Source: Bacteroidaceae bacterium
GTDB lineage: Bacteria; Bacteroidota; Bacteroidia; Bacteroidales; Bacteroidaceae
Length of the DNA: 64,000 nucleotides
NCBI GenBank assembly: GCA_024401305.1
Contig: JAKSLI010000001.1
Location: 49,214 to 113,213 of the forward strand
Reading direction: 5' to 3'
Shown here in pieces: positions 55,357-63,900 of the stretch. Under the pieces are notes generated by a model. The model did not search any database and was not told the origin of the DNA. It was given only the letters and a program-made list of their open reading frames with translations. The stretch's first letter is position 1. Every line of letters starts with the position of its first letter. A program made the position numbers and the translations under genes.

Positions 55357-57303
55357 ATGAGTTATATTAAATTTGAGAAAGCTCTGATGACTAACCTGGA
55401 GGAATCGTTGCAGCGTGAATTGCTGCGTACGAATCGTTCGGGAGCTTACTCTTGTTCTACAATCGTTGATTGCAACACAAGAAAGTATCACGGTCTGCTC
55501 GTAGTTCCTGTTCCAGAATTGGACGATGAGAACCATGTGTTGCTTTCTTCGCTCGACTGTACTGTTGTACAGCACGGCGTTGAGTTCAATCTCGGTTTGC
55601 ACAAGTATCAGGGAAACAACTATGCCCCAAAGGGACATAAGTACATTCGCGAGTTCTCTTGCGACTTGATGCCAACGACTATCTATCGCGTTGGTGGTGT
55701 TATTCTTAAAAAGGAGGTAATCTTCCAGACTTTCGAAGACAGAATTCTTCTTCGTTACACATTGGAAGATGCACATTCCCCAACGAAGCTTCGCCTTCGT
55801 CCATTCCTCGCTTTCCGCAGTGTTCGCCAGTTTACTCACGAGAACAATGTTGCTTCTCGCGAGTATAAGCATGTGCCTAATGGCATCAAGACTTGCATGT
55901 ACGCAGGTTATCCAGACCTCTTCATGCAACTCTCAAAGAAGAACGAGTTTGTCTTCCAGCCAGATTGGTATCGTGGCATTGAATATCCAAAGGAGCAGGA
56001 ACGCGGTTATGCTTCAAACGAGGACCTCTATGTACCAGGATATTTCGAGGTTGACTTGAAGAAGGGCGAGAGCATCGTCTTCGCAGCTTCTACTTCTGAA
56101 TACAAGAGCTCACAGCTTACAAAGCTCTTCGATTCTGAATGTACAAAGCGTGTTGCTCGCGACAACTTCTATGACTGTCTCGTAGGTTCTGCCCACCAGT
56201 TCTCTAACTATGATGGCGACGAAAGCTACATCCTTGCTGGTTATCCTTGGTTCAAGGCACGCGCTCGCGATACATTCATCGCACTTCCTGGCTTGACACT
56301 CTCAATTGATGAGGTTGAGAAGTTTGAGAAGTTCATGAGCACTGGCGAGAAGGCTATCCGTGAGTTCATGGAAGGCAAGCCTCTCTCTGTCAAGATCTAT
56401 GAGATGGAGCAGCCAGATGTAATGCTTTGGGCTATTTGGTCTATACAACAATATAATAAGGTAGTAGGCGATGCTAAGACTTTCCAGAAGTACGGCAAGC
56501 TCATCGTAGATATTGCAGAGTACATCCACAACAACCAGCACCCAAATCTTCGTTATGATGACAACGGACTTGTATGGGTTGATGGCAAGGACAAGGCTAT
56601 GACTTGGATGAACTCTACTGCAAACGGTCGTCCGGTTGTTCCTCGTACTGGTTATGTTGTTGAAATCAACGCTCTTTGGTACAACACCTTGAAGTATTGC
56701 GCTAAGCTCGCCGTTTACAACAACGACGCAAAGAATGCTCAGATGCTTGAGGAATTGGCTTCTACTACAAAGCAGTCTTTCATTTCAACATTCGTAAATG
56801 AATACGGCTATCTCTTCGACTATGTTGACGGCAACTATATGGATTGGAGCGTCCGTCCAAACATGATTTTTGCGGCAGCTCTCGACTATTCTCCACTTTC
56901 TCAGGAGCAGAAGAAGAGTGTTGTTGACTATTGTACACGCGAACTCCTCACTCCACGCGGTCTCCGTTCTCTCTCTCCAAAGAGTGGCGGCTACAACCCA
57001 ATGTATGTTGGTCCACAGCATCAGCGCGACTATGCTTATCATCAGGGCACTGCTTGGCCATGGCTCGGCTGCTTCTATCTTGAGGCTGTTCTTCGCCTCT
57101 ACAAGAAGTCACGCCTCAGCTTCATCCAGCGCCAGATGGCAGGTTACGAGGACGAGATGACGCTCAACTGCGTTACAACAATCCCTGAGCTTGCTGACGG
57201 TAACCCTCCATTCCGCGCTCGTGGAGCCGTTTCTTTCGCTATGAATGTAGCTGAGATTCTCCGCACTATCAGTATTATCGGTAAATATACATATAACAAA
57301 TAA
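55357..57303 (+). CDS. Glycogen debranching enzyme (amylo-alpha-1,6-glucosidase, GH133)
   Basis: The 648-residue protein has an N-terminal beta domain (RSGAYSCSTIVDCNTRKYHG and LLVVPVPEL) and a C-terminal helical barrel with the GDE signatures LAGYPWFKARARDTFIALPG and NPMYVGPQHQRDYAYHQGTA. It removes alpha-1,6 branch glucoses from glycogen. The GT4 gene follows 15 nt after it. Strong codon bias suggests high expression. The start was taken at ATG 55357 downstream of the terminator/promoter pair. Confidence 0.93.
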   Translation: MSYIKFEKALMTNLEESLQRELLRTNRSGAYSCSTIVDCNTRKYHGLLVVPVPELDDENHVLLSSLDCTVVQHGVEFNLGLHKYQGNNYAPKGHKYIREFSCDLMPTTIYRVGGVILKKEVIFQTFEDRILLRYTLEDAHSPTKLRLRPFLAFRSVRQFTHENNVASREYKHVPNGIKTCMYAGYPDLFMQLSKKNEFVFQPDWYRGIEYPKEQERGYASNEDLYVPGYFEVDLKKGESIVFAASTSEYKSSQLTKLFDSECTKRVARDNFYDCLVGSAHQFSNYDGDESYILAGYPWFKARARDTFIALPGLTLSIDEVEKFEKFMSTGEKAIREFMEGKPLSVKIYEMEQPDVMLWAIWSIQQYNKVVGDAKTFQKYGKLIVDIAEYIHNNQHPNLRYDDNGLVWVDGKDKAMTWMNSTANGRPVVPRTGYVVEINALWYNTLKYCAKLAVYNNDAKNAQMLEELASTTKQSFISTFVNEYGYLFDYVDGNYMDWSVRPNMIFAAALDYSPLSQEQKKSVVDYCTRELLTPRGLRSLSPKSGGYNPMYVGPQHQRDYAYHQGTAWPWLGCFYLEAVLRLYKKSRLSFIQRQMAGYEDEMTLNCVTTIPELADGNPPFRARGAVSFAMNVAEILRTISIIGKYTYNK

Positions 57304-57318
57304 AGAAAGGACGCACAA

Positions 57319-58587
57319 ATGAAGATATTAATGTTCGGTTGGGAGTACCCACCTCATGTATTTGGCGGACTTGCTACTGCTAACTACGGTATCACTCAAG
57401 GCCTCAAGGCTCAGAGCGACCTCGAGATAACTCTCTGTCTCCCACACCCATTCGGCGACGAAGAGAAGAATGCTGCAAAGATCATTGACCTCGGTAGTGT
57501 GCCTATCGCATGGCGCGACCCTGCTTGGGACACTGTCGTTGAGCGCATCGGCACAAAGATGGATCCACAGATCTATTTCCAGATGCGTGACCACATCTAC
57601 GCAGACTTCAACTACATGCCTGTCAACGACATGGGTTGTCTCTATTTCTCACCAGGTTATACTGGCAATCTTCCAGAGGAAATCAACAATTATTCTATCG
57701 TAGCAGGTGTTGTTGCTCGCGCTGAAGAGTTCGACATCATCCATGCTCACGACTGGCTTACTTATCCAGCAGGTATTCACGCAAAGCAGGTTTCAGGCAA
57801 ACCTCTCTGCATCCACGTTCACGCAACCGATTTCGACCGCTCTCGTGGTAATGTGAACCCTACAGTTTATGCTATCGAGAAGAATGGTATGGACAATGCC
57901 GACTGCATCATGTGTGTATCTGAACTTACACGCCAGACTGTCATCAACCACTACCATCAGGATCCTGCGAAGTGCTTCGCTGTACATAACGCCGTTTATC
58001 CTCTCAACGAAGAGTATCAGGCTATTCCTCGCCCTGACCACAGAGGCAAGGAGAAGGTCGTTACGTTCCTCGGTCGTCTTACGATGCAGAAGGGTCCTGA
58101 GTACTTCGTTGAAGCTGCAAAGATAGTGCTCGACCGTACTCACAACGTTCGTTTCTGCATGGCAGGTTCGGGCGATATGATGGAAGCAATGATTCAGATG
58201 GCAGCCGATCGCGGCATCGCTGACCGTTTCCACTTCCCTGGCTTCATGCGCGGAAAGCAGGTTTACGAATGCTTGAAGGATTCCGATGTCTATGTGATGC
58301 CTTCAGTATCAGAGCCTTTCGGAATCTCTCCTCTTGAGGCAATGCAGTGCGGAACTCCTACCATCATCTCTTACCAGTCTGGTTGTGGCGAAATCCTTAC
58401 CAACTGTATTAAGACCGACTATTGGGACATTCAGGCAATGGCAGACGCCATCTACTCTATCTGTTCAAACGAATCTCTCTTCGAATACCTCTCTGTCGAG
58501 GGCAAGAAGGAAGTTGACCAGATTACATGGGAGAAGGTTGGCCTCTGGATTCGCGAACTCTACGACCGCACTCTCGGACTAAAGTAA
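57319..58587 (+). CDS. GT4 glycosyltransferase, probable glycogen synthase
   Basis: The 422-residue GT-B enzyme has the N-terminal donor loop MFGWEYPPHVFGGLATANYG, the acceptor-site IIHAHDWLTYPAGI, the nucleotide-binding VVTFLGRLTMQKGPEYFVEA and the late E-x7-E region in VSEPFGISPLEAMQCGTPT. Its position between a debranching enzyme and a GH57 amylase suggests it extends alpha-1,4-glucan (glycogen). Donor preference (UDP- or ADP-glucose) is unknown. Confidence 0.9.
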   Translation: MKILMFGWEYPPHVFGGLATANYGITQGLKAQSDLEITLCLPHPFGDEEKNAAKIIDLGSVPIAWRDPAWDTVVERIGTKMDPQIYFQMRDHIYADFNYMPVNDMGCLYFSPGYTGNLPEEINNYSIVAGVVARAEEFDIIHAHDWLTYPAGIHAKQVSGKPLCIHVHATDFDRSRGNVNPTVYAIEKNGMDNADCIMCVSELTRQTVINHYHQDPAKCFAVHNAVYPLNEEYQAIPRPDHRGKEKVVTFLGRLTMQKGPEYFVEAAKIVLDRTHNVRFCMAGSGDMMEAMIQMAADRGIADRFHFPGFMRGKQVYECLKDSDVYVMPSVSEPFGISPLEAMQCGTPTIISYQSGCGEILTNCIKTDYWDIQAMADAIYSICSNESLFEYLSVEGKKEVDQITWEKVGLWIRELYDRTLGLK

Positions 58588-58624
58588 AGCCCCACCCCCG
58601 GCCCCTCCCTTATAAGGAGGGGAG
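58588..58624. repeat. GC-rich dispersed hairpin repeat, copy 2
   Basis: An AGCCCCACCCCC run, then CCCCTCC paired with GGAGGGG around a short loop. Nearly the same as 24259-24300. It follows the GT4 stop directly. Confidence 0.8.
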
Positions 58625-58670
58625 AAATTACACTTCAAGGTCAGAGGCAAAACATTAATAAGCCACCGTG

Positions 58671-58690
58671 TTCGGAGCGTCAGCTTCGAA
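58671..58690. repeat. TTCGGAGCGTCAGCTTCGAA palindrome before the GH57 gene
   Basis: This imperfect palindrome of the GAAGCGTYAGCTTC family is shared with 25040-25059 and 26372-26391. It lies 26 nt before the GH57 start codon. Confidence 0.6.
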
Positions 58691-58716
58691 TTTTCAAAAA
58701 CAAAACCTAAATAACG

Positions 58717-60171
58717 ATGAAAACAATACAATTATACTTTGAGATTCACCAGATAATTCATCTCAAGCGCTACCGTTTCTTCGACATCGGTACAGACCAC
58801 TATTACTATGACGACTACGAGAACGAGCGTAGCATCACAGACATCGCAGAGCGCTCTTACATGCCTGCTCTCAACACATTCCAGGAAATGATCAAGGAGC
58901 ATGGCAAATACTTCAAGCTCGCTTTCTCTATCTCAGGTGTAGGTATGGAGCAGCTCGAAATGCACGCGCCACAGGTTATCGCAAAGCTTCAGGAACTCAA
59001 TGAGACTGGTTGCGTGGAATTCCTCGCAGAGCCATATTCTCACGGTCTCTCTTCACTCGCTAACGCAGAGTGCTTCGCAGAGGACGTTAAGAAGCAGGCA
59101 GAGAAGATGAAGGAATACTTCGGCAAGTATCCTACTGTTCTCCGCAACTCTTCACTCATCTACTCTGACGACATCGCTATGCAGGCTCAGGCTATGGGCT
59201 TCAAGGGAATGCTCACAGAGGGAGCTAAGCACGTTCTCGGATGGAAGTCTCCACACTATGTCTATAGCTCAGCTGTTGCTCCAGACATCAAGCTCCTTCT
59301 CCGCGACGTAGAACTCTCTGACGACATCTCTCTCCGCTTCAACAATCCTGAGTGGTCAGGTTATCCTCTCTTCGCCGACTCTTACATCAGCCGCATCGCT
59401 GAAACTCCAAAGGAGGAGCAGATCATCAATATCTTCATGGAGCTTTCTGCTCTCGGTATCGCTCAGCCACTCTCTTCTAACATCCTCGACTTCATCAAGG
59501 CACTTCCTACATGCGCAAAGGAAAAAGGCATTGAGTTCGCTACACCTTCAGAAGTGTTCAACAAGGTTAAGGCTGTTGACTACATCTCGGTTCCTGACAC
59601 CCTCTCATGGGTTGACGAGGAGCGCGACTGCTCTTGCTGGCTTGGCAACAACATGCAGCGTGAGGCATTCAACAAGCTCTACTCTGTTGCAGAGCGCGTT
59701 CGCATCATGAAGGATCCTGCCATCTCGCAGGATTGGGATTATCTCCAGGCTTCAAACAACTTCCGCTTCATGACTACCAAGGCTTCAAATGTAGGTCTCG
59801 ACCGTGGCATCTACATCACTCCGTTCGACGCCTTCACTAACTACATGAACATCCTCGGCGACTTCATGAACCGCGTGAAGAACAAGTATCAGTCTCTCGA
59901 TGACGATGAGCTCAACGACCTTCTCACTACTATCCGCAACCAGGGTGAGGAAATCTCTATGAAGGATCAGGAGATCAGCCGTCTCAAGGCTCTCATCACA
60001 AAGATTTCACCAGACGCTCTTGAAGCTCCAAAGGCAAAGAAGCCAGCAGCAAAGAAGGCACCTGCAAAGAAGGCTGCTCCTAAGAAGGAGGCAAAGCCAG
60101 CAGCTGAGAAGAAGCCAGCAACAAAGAAAGCTCCTGCTAAGAAGGCAGCAAAGCCAGCAGAAGAAAAGTAA
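58717..60171 (+). CDS. GH57 alpha-amylase-like enzyme with histone-H1-like tail
   Basis: The 484-residue protein opens with QLYFEIHQIIHLKRYRFFDI, the first GH57 motif. The likely nucleophile Glu lies in GCVEFLAEPYSHGL near residue 110, and YSDDIAMQAQAMGFKGML follows. A short coiled-coil-like stretch (DDDELNDLLTTIRNQGEEIS) leads to a 49-residue tail (436-484) built of AKKPA and KKAPAK units, like histone H1 tails. GH57 enzymes cleave or transfer alpha-1,4-glucans, so this is the amylase of the glycogen locus. The tail has no known role here and may bind nucleic acid or polyanions. Confidence 0.88.
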   Translation: MKTIQLYFEIHQIIHLKRYRFFDIGTDHYYYDDYENERSITDIAERSYMPALNTFQEMIKEHGKYFKLAFSISGVGMEQLEMHAPQVIAKLQELNETGCVEFLAEPYSHGLSSLANAECFAEDVKKQAEKMKEYFGKYPTVLRNSSLIYSDDIAMQAQAMGFKGMLTEGAKHVLGWKSPHYVYSSAVAPDIKLLLRDVELSDDISLRFNNPEWSGYPLFADSYISRIAETPKEEQIINIFMELSALGIAQPLSSNILDFIKALPTCAKEKGIEFATPSEVFNKVKAVDYISVPDTLSWVDEERDCSCWLGNNMQREAFNKLYSVAERVRIMKDPAISQDWDYLQASNNFRFMTTKASNVGLDRGIYITPFDAFTNYMNILGDFMNRVKNKYQSLDDDELNDLLTTIRNQGEEISMKDQEISRLKALITKISPDALEAPKAKKPAAKKAPAKKAAPKKEAKPAAEKKPATKKAPAKKAAKPAEEK

Positions 60172-60196
60172 ACATTTCTTTTCAAACCATAAACAG

Positions 60197-60235
60197 AATC
60201 CACCACATCATATCCGTTTGATGTGGTGGATTTTT
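60197..60235 (+). terminator. Terminator of the glycogen locus
   Basis: A perfect 14-bp stem (60197-60210 with 60219-60232) with an 8-nt loop ends in TTTTT. It lies 26 nt past the GH57 stop. The rest of 60236-60406 shows no gene or repeat I can support. Confidence 0.88.
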
Positions 60236-60406
60236 ATTGGTATCACGTTTTATTCAAACATCACTTCACCAGAACCTTATAGCTAAACAAAAATCAGCGC
60301 CATCCGCATCATCAGCGAGACAAGCAACTCAGGCACGCTGAGTGAATTTGATTTGTCTCGCAGAAGACGCAGATGGCGCAGAAGGATGTTGTTAGGATTG
60401 GATGTG

Positions 60407-60574
60407 TTATTCTACATCGAAATCATCATCATCTTTGAGCAGATCATGAGCCATTGGTATGTAGATAGGCTGTGTACCGTCTGCGTTGCCGCCCTTTACA
60501 GGCACTGATGCTGCGAGCAAGGTCTCTGCCTCGCCCTTGAAGATTTCCATCTCTGGTTTTATGTACTGTTTCAT
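60407..60574 (-). CDS. Small 55-residue peptide, unlisted, co-transcribed with the surface protein
   Basis: On the minus strand an ATG at 60574 opens a 55-codon frame that ends at 60407. The peptide starts MKQYIKPEMEIFKGEAETLL, then AASVPVKGG, and ends in an acidic tail (KDDDDFDVE). It begins 16 nt after the stop of the surface-protein gene, so translation is likely coupled. The layout (short basic start, central LLAASVPVKGG, acidic end) resembles families of small peptides seen in Bacteroidetes next to surface proteins. It has no signal peptide or lipobox and no named domain. Function is unknown. Confidence 0.65.
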   Translation of the reverse strand: MKQYIKPEMEIFKGEAETLLAASVPVKGGNADGTQPIYIPMAHDLLKDDDDFDVE

Positions 60575-60590
60575 AGTCGTTTCATTTTTT

Positions 60591-63248
60591 TTATTTTACA
60601 ATCATCTTCACGCCACTTACGATGTAGATCTTGCCCTTCTCCATCGTCTTCACGCGCTTGCCGTCAAGAGTATAGACTGAGTCTGTAGTCTGTAGTTTGT
60701 AGCCTGTAGCCTCTATTGCGTTTGCATCCTCATCGAAGCCTACTGGCACGAATGCTGGTGCAGCACTTACGGAAGCACCGTCAAGCACTGTGCGGAATGC
60801 TGGCACTGTGAGCGCGTCTGCTATCTTGTAGAAGCCGAGACCGTCAGAGAGGTTCTGGAGCACATAGCCGCTATTGCTCTCTGCTGGAACGAGTGAAGAC
60901 TTGAGCGAACCTACGCTGTATTCAAACTCATCAGCATCGCTGTTGTCGCCAGAGAAGTTGTAAGTGCCGGCAGTACCTTCGATGATGAGCGGAGTGCAAG
61001 CAGCGATGCTTGTCTGTTCCTCAACCACTACCATGCCGTTCTTAACGCCTGTAGCCTTGTAAGCCTTCAAGCCTGTAGGAACTGTGGCATTGTATGGCAA
61101 GCAGAGAGTTGCGTAGCCGCCCTCAGGAACAACGAGTGATATTGCCTCCTCGCCGAATGCGCGGAAGTAGCCTTCAGTTGCAGCAAATTGGTCTTCCACT
61201 TCTTCAGTAGAGAAGCGAACCTTTGTGATGGAAATCTCATGATTGCCTGCTTCCACGCTAGCGTCTGCCTGAACCTTCACAGTGAAGAGAGACTCGTCGC
61301 CATCCTCACCGAAATAGATTGGGTCAAGGCTCATTGATGCGATACCGATTCGCAATGTTCTGCTGTCAACGATCTTCACTGAGGCAGAGTGTGTCTCGCA
61401 GCGGTATGAGTTTGGAGTGACAACCACAGCACCCTTCTTGTTTGTCACATAGCTAAAGCCTTCTGGGAGTTGCATTTCAAGCTGACAACCTACATAGTCC
61501 TCTGTGTTGAGATGTGCGTTGACAGTCAGTGTCTGCTGTGCGCCAGGCTCAATGTAAAGGTTCTCTGCATAAAGCTTCTGTGAATCCTTTGCAGCAACCT
61601 TCGCCATCTTCCTTGCGGCAGGAGCGGAAGCTGCCTCTACAGGACCTTCGTTGAGCATGTACTGGATGACCTTCGTTACGTCAAGGATGGTTATCGCGCC
61701 GTCCCCGTTCATGTCGCCAGCTTCTGTGTATGTCTCTTCGAGCATGTGCTTGATTGTGAGGGTAACGTCAAGGATTGTCCAGTCGCCATCGTCGTTGAGG
61801 TCGCCGAGAGTGAAGTTCTTCACCTCAAGAGCCTGTGTGATTGTAGGGCATTGAATTTCCTCGTCTTCCGTAGAAAGGCGCACGTTACTGATCTGCATAG
61901 CATACTCGCCGTCTGCCATACCTTCCTTTGCCATTACGCTAACATACATGATTGCGCCGTCCAAGTCTGTGAATGCACCGAGGCTCATTGAAGCACAACC
62001 GATGTTGAGAGTGCCGTCTGCCTTGAGCATAGATGTTACAGAGTGACCGTCAATGCGATTCTGGTTAAGGGTAATCACGGCATTGCCCTTTGCATTCTTT
62101 ATAAAGTCGAAGCCCTCAGGAAGCTTGATGTTGCACTGGAAGCCAACGATTTCTTCCTCATACTGCTCATCTACCACAAGTTCTACAGGTATCTGCACAA
62201 CCTGCCCCGGCTTCACCGTCTGCTTCTCAACATACATGTAGTTGCCCGATGTTGGGCGTGGGGTAACAGTAATGTCTTGAATTGCAACGATTGTTCCGAA
62301 ATCGCTCCAAGGAGCTGTTGATTTGTATGCTTCCAATGCAGATGCAGGCACATGGAGAGTTGCATTTTCTATGAAAGCGTCAAAGAAAGTCCCCGTCCCC
62401 ATTGCACCATCATAATATTTATTTTCTACAGCAGAAGGAACTTCTTCTGAAAAGCAAAAGAAATCTTTTAATAATTGGCAAACTTGGAATGCACCTTTAC
62501 CAATATTCTTTACAGAACCTCCTAAAGTTACAGAAGAAAGATTCCAACAACAGCCAAAAGCATAATCTTCTATATTTGTTACTGAATTTGGAATAATTAT
62601 TGACTCTAATTCTCCTATACCATAGAAAGCAAGTGATTTGATTCTAACAATTCCATTTGGTATAATTGTTTCGCCAGATCCTTGAATTAGATTGTTTGAG
62701 GTTGTCTCAATAATAGCATTGCAATTATCTCTACTATCATACTTTGTGTTAAACTTATCAACAACGATTGATTTGAGATATTCATTACTTTCAAAAGCAC
62801 TTTGACCGATTGAGCTAACGTAAGCAGGAATCTCAATAGAGGTTAGACCGCAATATGCGAATGCTCTCTCACCTATACTTGTTACAGAGCTCGGTATGGA
62901 AATCGATGTTAGTCCATTACAAAAGCAGAAAGCATATTTACCAATGCTCGTCACGCTGTTTGGAATTTCCACGGAGGTGAGGACATAGCATCCAGGAAAT
63001 GTATTATCTCCTATGCTTGTTACTCCTTCTTTTATTTGTATCCTACGAATTTCACGTATTTTATTATACCATGGAGTATTACTATCTGAAGTGTAATTTG
63101 ACATGTTTCCGCTACCAGAGATTACCAAGGTACCGTCATCATTGAGGACATAAGTGACATTCGTGCCACATGAGCCTGATTGAACAACTGCGGCATTGGC
63201 GGTTATAGTCACAACCATGAACGCCAAAAGAATTAATAGTTTTTTCAT
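60591..63248 (-). CDS. Secreted BspA-like LRR protein with cohesin-like and dockerin domains
   Basis: The protein has 885 residues from ATG 63248, chosen because the signal peptide (MKKLLILLAFMVVTITANA) starts there. Residues about 40-290 are BspA-type leucine-rich repeats (IPNSVTSIGKYAFCFCNGLT pattern). A cohesin-like module (about 325-470) follows, then a dockerin-like pair of Ca-binding loops (DLNDDGDWTILDVTL and DMNGDGAITILDVTK, about 480-535). A second cohesin-like module (about 555-690) and a C-terminal domain end in DSVYTLDGKRVKTMEKGKIY. A scaffold or adhesin role at the cell surface is likely. It is preceded by a structured leader RNA and followed by the 55-residue peptide gene. Confidence 0.85.
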   Translation of the reverse strand: MKKLLILLAFMVVTITANAAVVQSGSCGTNVTYVLNDDGTLVISGSGNMSNYTSDSNTPWYNKIREIRRIQIKEGVTSIGDNTFPGCYVLTSVEIPNSVTSIGKYAFCFCNGLTSISIPSSVTSIGERAFAYCGLTSIEIPAYVSSIGQSAFESNEYLKSIVVDKFNTKYDSRDNCNAIIETTSNNLIQGSGETIIPNGIVRIKSLAFYGIGELESIIIPNSVTNIEDYAFGCCWNLSSVTLGGSVKNIGKGAFQVCQLLKDFFCFSEEVPSAVENKYYDGAMGTGTFFDAFIENATLHVPASALEAYKSTAPWSDFGTIVAIQDITVTPRPTSGNYMYVEKQTVKPGQVVQIPVELVVDEQYEEEIVGFQCNIKLPEGFDFIKNAKGNAVITLNQNRIDGHSVTSMLKADGTLNIGCASMSLGAFTDLDGAIMYVSVMAKEGMADGEYAMQISNVRLSTEDEEIQCPTITQALEVKNFTLGDLNDDGDWTILDVTLTIKHMLEETYTEAGDMNGDGAITILDVTKVIQYMLNEGPVEAASAPAARKMAKVAAKDSQKLYAENLYIEPGAQQTLTVNAHLNTEDYVGCQLEMQLPEGFSYVTNKKGAVVVTPNSYRCETHSASVKIVDSRTLRIGIASMSLDPIYFGEDGDESLFTVKVQADASVEAGNHEISITKVRFSTEEVEDQFAATEGYFRAFGEEAISLVVPEGGYATLCLPYNATVPTGLKAYKATGVKNGMVVVEEQTSIAACTPLIIEGTAGTYNFSGDNSDADEFEYSVGSLKSSLVPAESNSGYVLQNLSDGLGFYKIADALTVPAFRTVLDGASVSAAPAFVPVGFDEDANAIEATGYKLQTTDSVYTLDGKRVKTMEKGKIYIVSGVKMIVK

Positions 63249-63289
63249 TTTATAAGTTTTTATGAAATTAAACAATCGTAACCATCATA

Positions 63290-63324
63290 AAAACAAAAAA
63301 GTGGAACCCGTCTGCCCGTTCCAC
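63290..63324 (-). terminator. Terminator between the leader RNA and the surface-protein gene
   Basis: GTGGAAC (63301-63307) pairs with GTTCCAC (63318-63324). On the minus strand the stem is followed by TTTTTTGTTTTT. It ends 42 nt before the start codon at 63248, so it could attenuate that gene or end an independent RNA. Confidence 0.8.
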
Positions 63325-63679
63325 TCATTGAGGTCTTCGCATTACCCATCTACGTTGAACGAGCAATGCCGAAGCCCCACCTGATATGATTATACAAACT
63401 ATAACTCTAACCTTGACCATGACTTTGATAATATGGTCAAAGCCTATTAGTCAACAGCCACAGATAGCTCTTGATATAACCATTCCGAAAGGACGTCACC
63501 ATTGCATTGTTCTTGACGTAGATTTTGAAAGTTGCGAAGTTTCAATGAGCCAAGCACAAGCGTAGTTACGCTCTTTTGTCATTATGTCTTGTTCCCATAA
63601 ACTCCCGAAAGAGTTCAGGAACGCCCTCCCACCTGAGGTGCCTCGGCATTGCCGTTAACATCCCAAACATGGTAAAGGA
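63295..63679 (-). ncRNA. Structured leader or stand-alone RNA, about 385 nt
   Basis: A full promoter upstream (63685-63716) and the terminator at 63290-63324 bound this RNA. The ends of its core pair over 13 positions (63363-63375 with 63640-63652, one G-U). Inside, several clear hairpins form, for example GTTCC...GGAAC around AACTC/GAGTT (63586-63619 region), AGCGTA/TACGCT, TTGAAA/TTTCAA and ACGTCA/TGACGT. CTTTGA/TCAAAG and TTGACCAT/ATGGTCAA overlap and exclude each other. There is no open frame of note. I do not see the marks of tmRNA, RNase P, SRP or a known riboswitch. It could be an attenuating leader of the surface-protein gene. Confidence 0.65.
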
Positions 63680-63684
63680 CGCTG

Positions 63685-63716
63685 CAAAAGTAATCAATAA
63701 TTTTCAATCTGCCAAA
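63685..63716 (-). promoter_or_regulatory. Promoter of the leader RNA / surface-protein gene
   Basis: On the minus strand TACTTTTG (63685-63692) and TTTG (63713-63716) are 20 nt apart. Transcription would start near 63678 and read through the structured region. Confidence 0.75.
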
Positions 63717-63770
63717 TAATTAGGCAAGAAAAACGAAAAAAGTTAAGGTCACTTTTGACCAGAGTTCCTT

Positions 63771-63900
63771 AGTAACTCGTGTTGAGTTATCGTGAGTTTT
63801 GCCTCGAGTTACCGTGGGTTATGAAATTATCTTCGTTAGTTACGAAATTATCTTCGTAAGTTATGAAATTATCTCTATGAGTTATGATTTTTTTCCTTAG
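63771..63900. repeat. Degenerate tandem repeat of period 21-22 nt
   Basis: Three near-identical 21-nt units (63819-63839, 63840-63860, 63861-63881) share TTAyGAAATTATCT and are flanked by decayed copies from 63771 and to 63900. The array is non-coding. From 63901 to 64000 I see no gene. Confidence 0.8.

Noticed and set aside
63295-63679. Retron or IscB-type guide RNA
   Set aside because: The closing helix invites the idea, but no reverse transcriptase or nuclease gene is nearby in the window.
63295-63679. tmRNA, RNase P RNA or SRP RNA
   Set aside because: The conserved core sequences of these RNAs, including a tRNA-like CCA end or the GAGGAAAGUCC segment, are not present.
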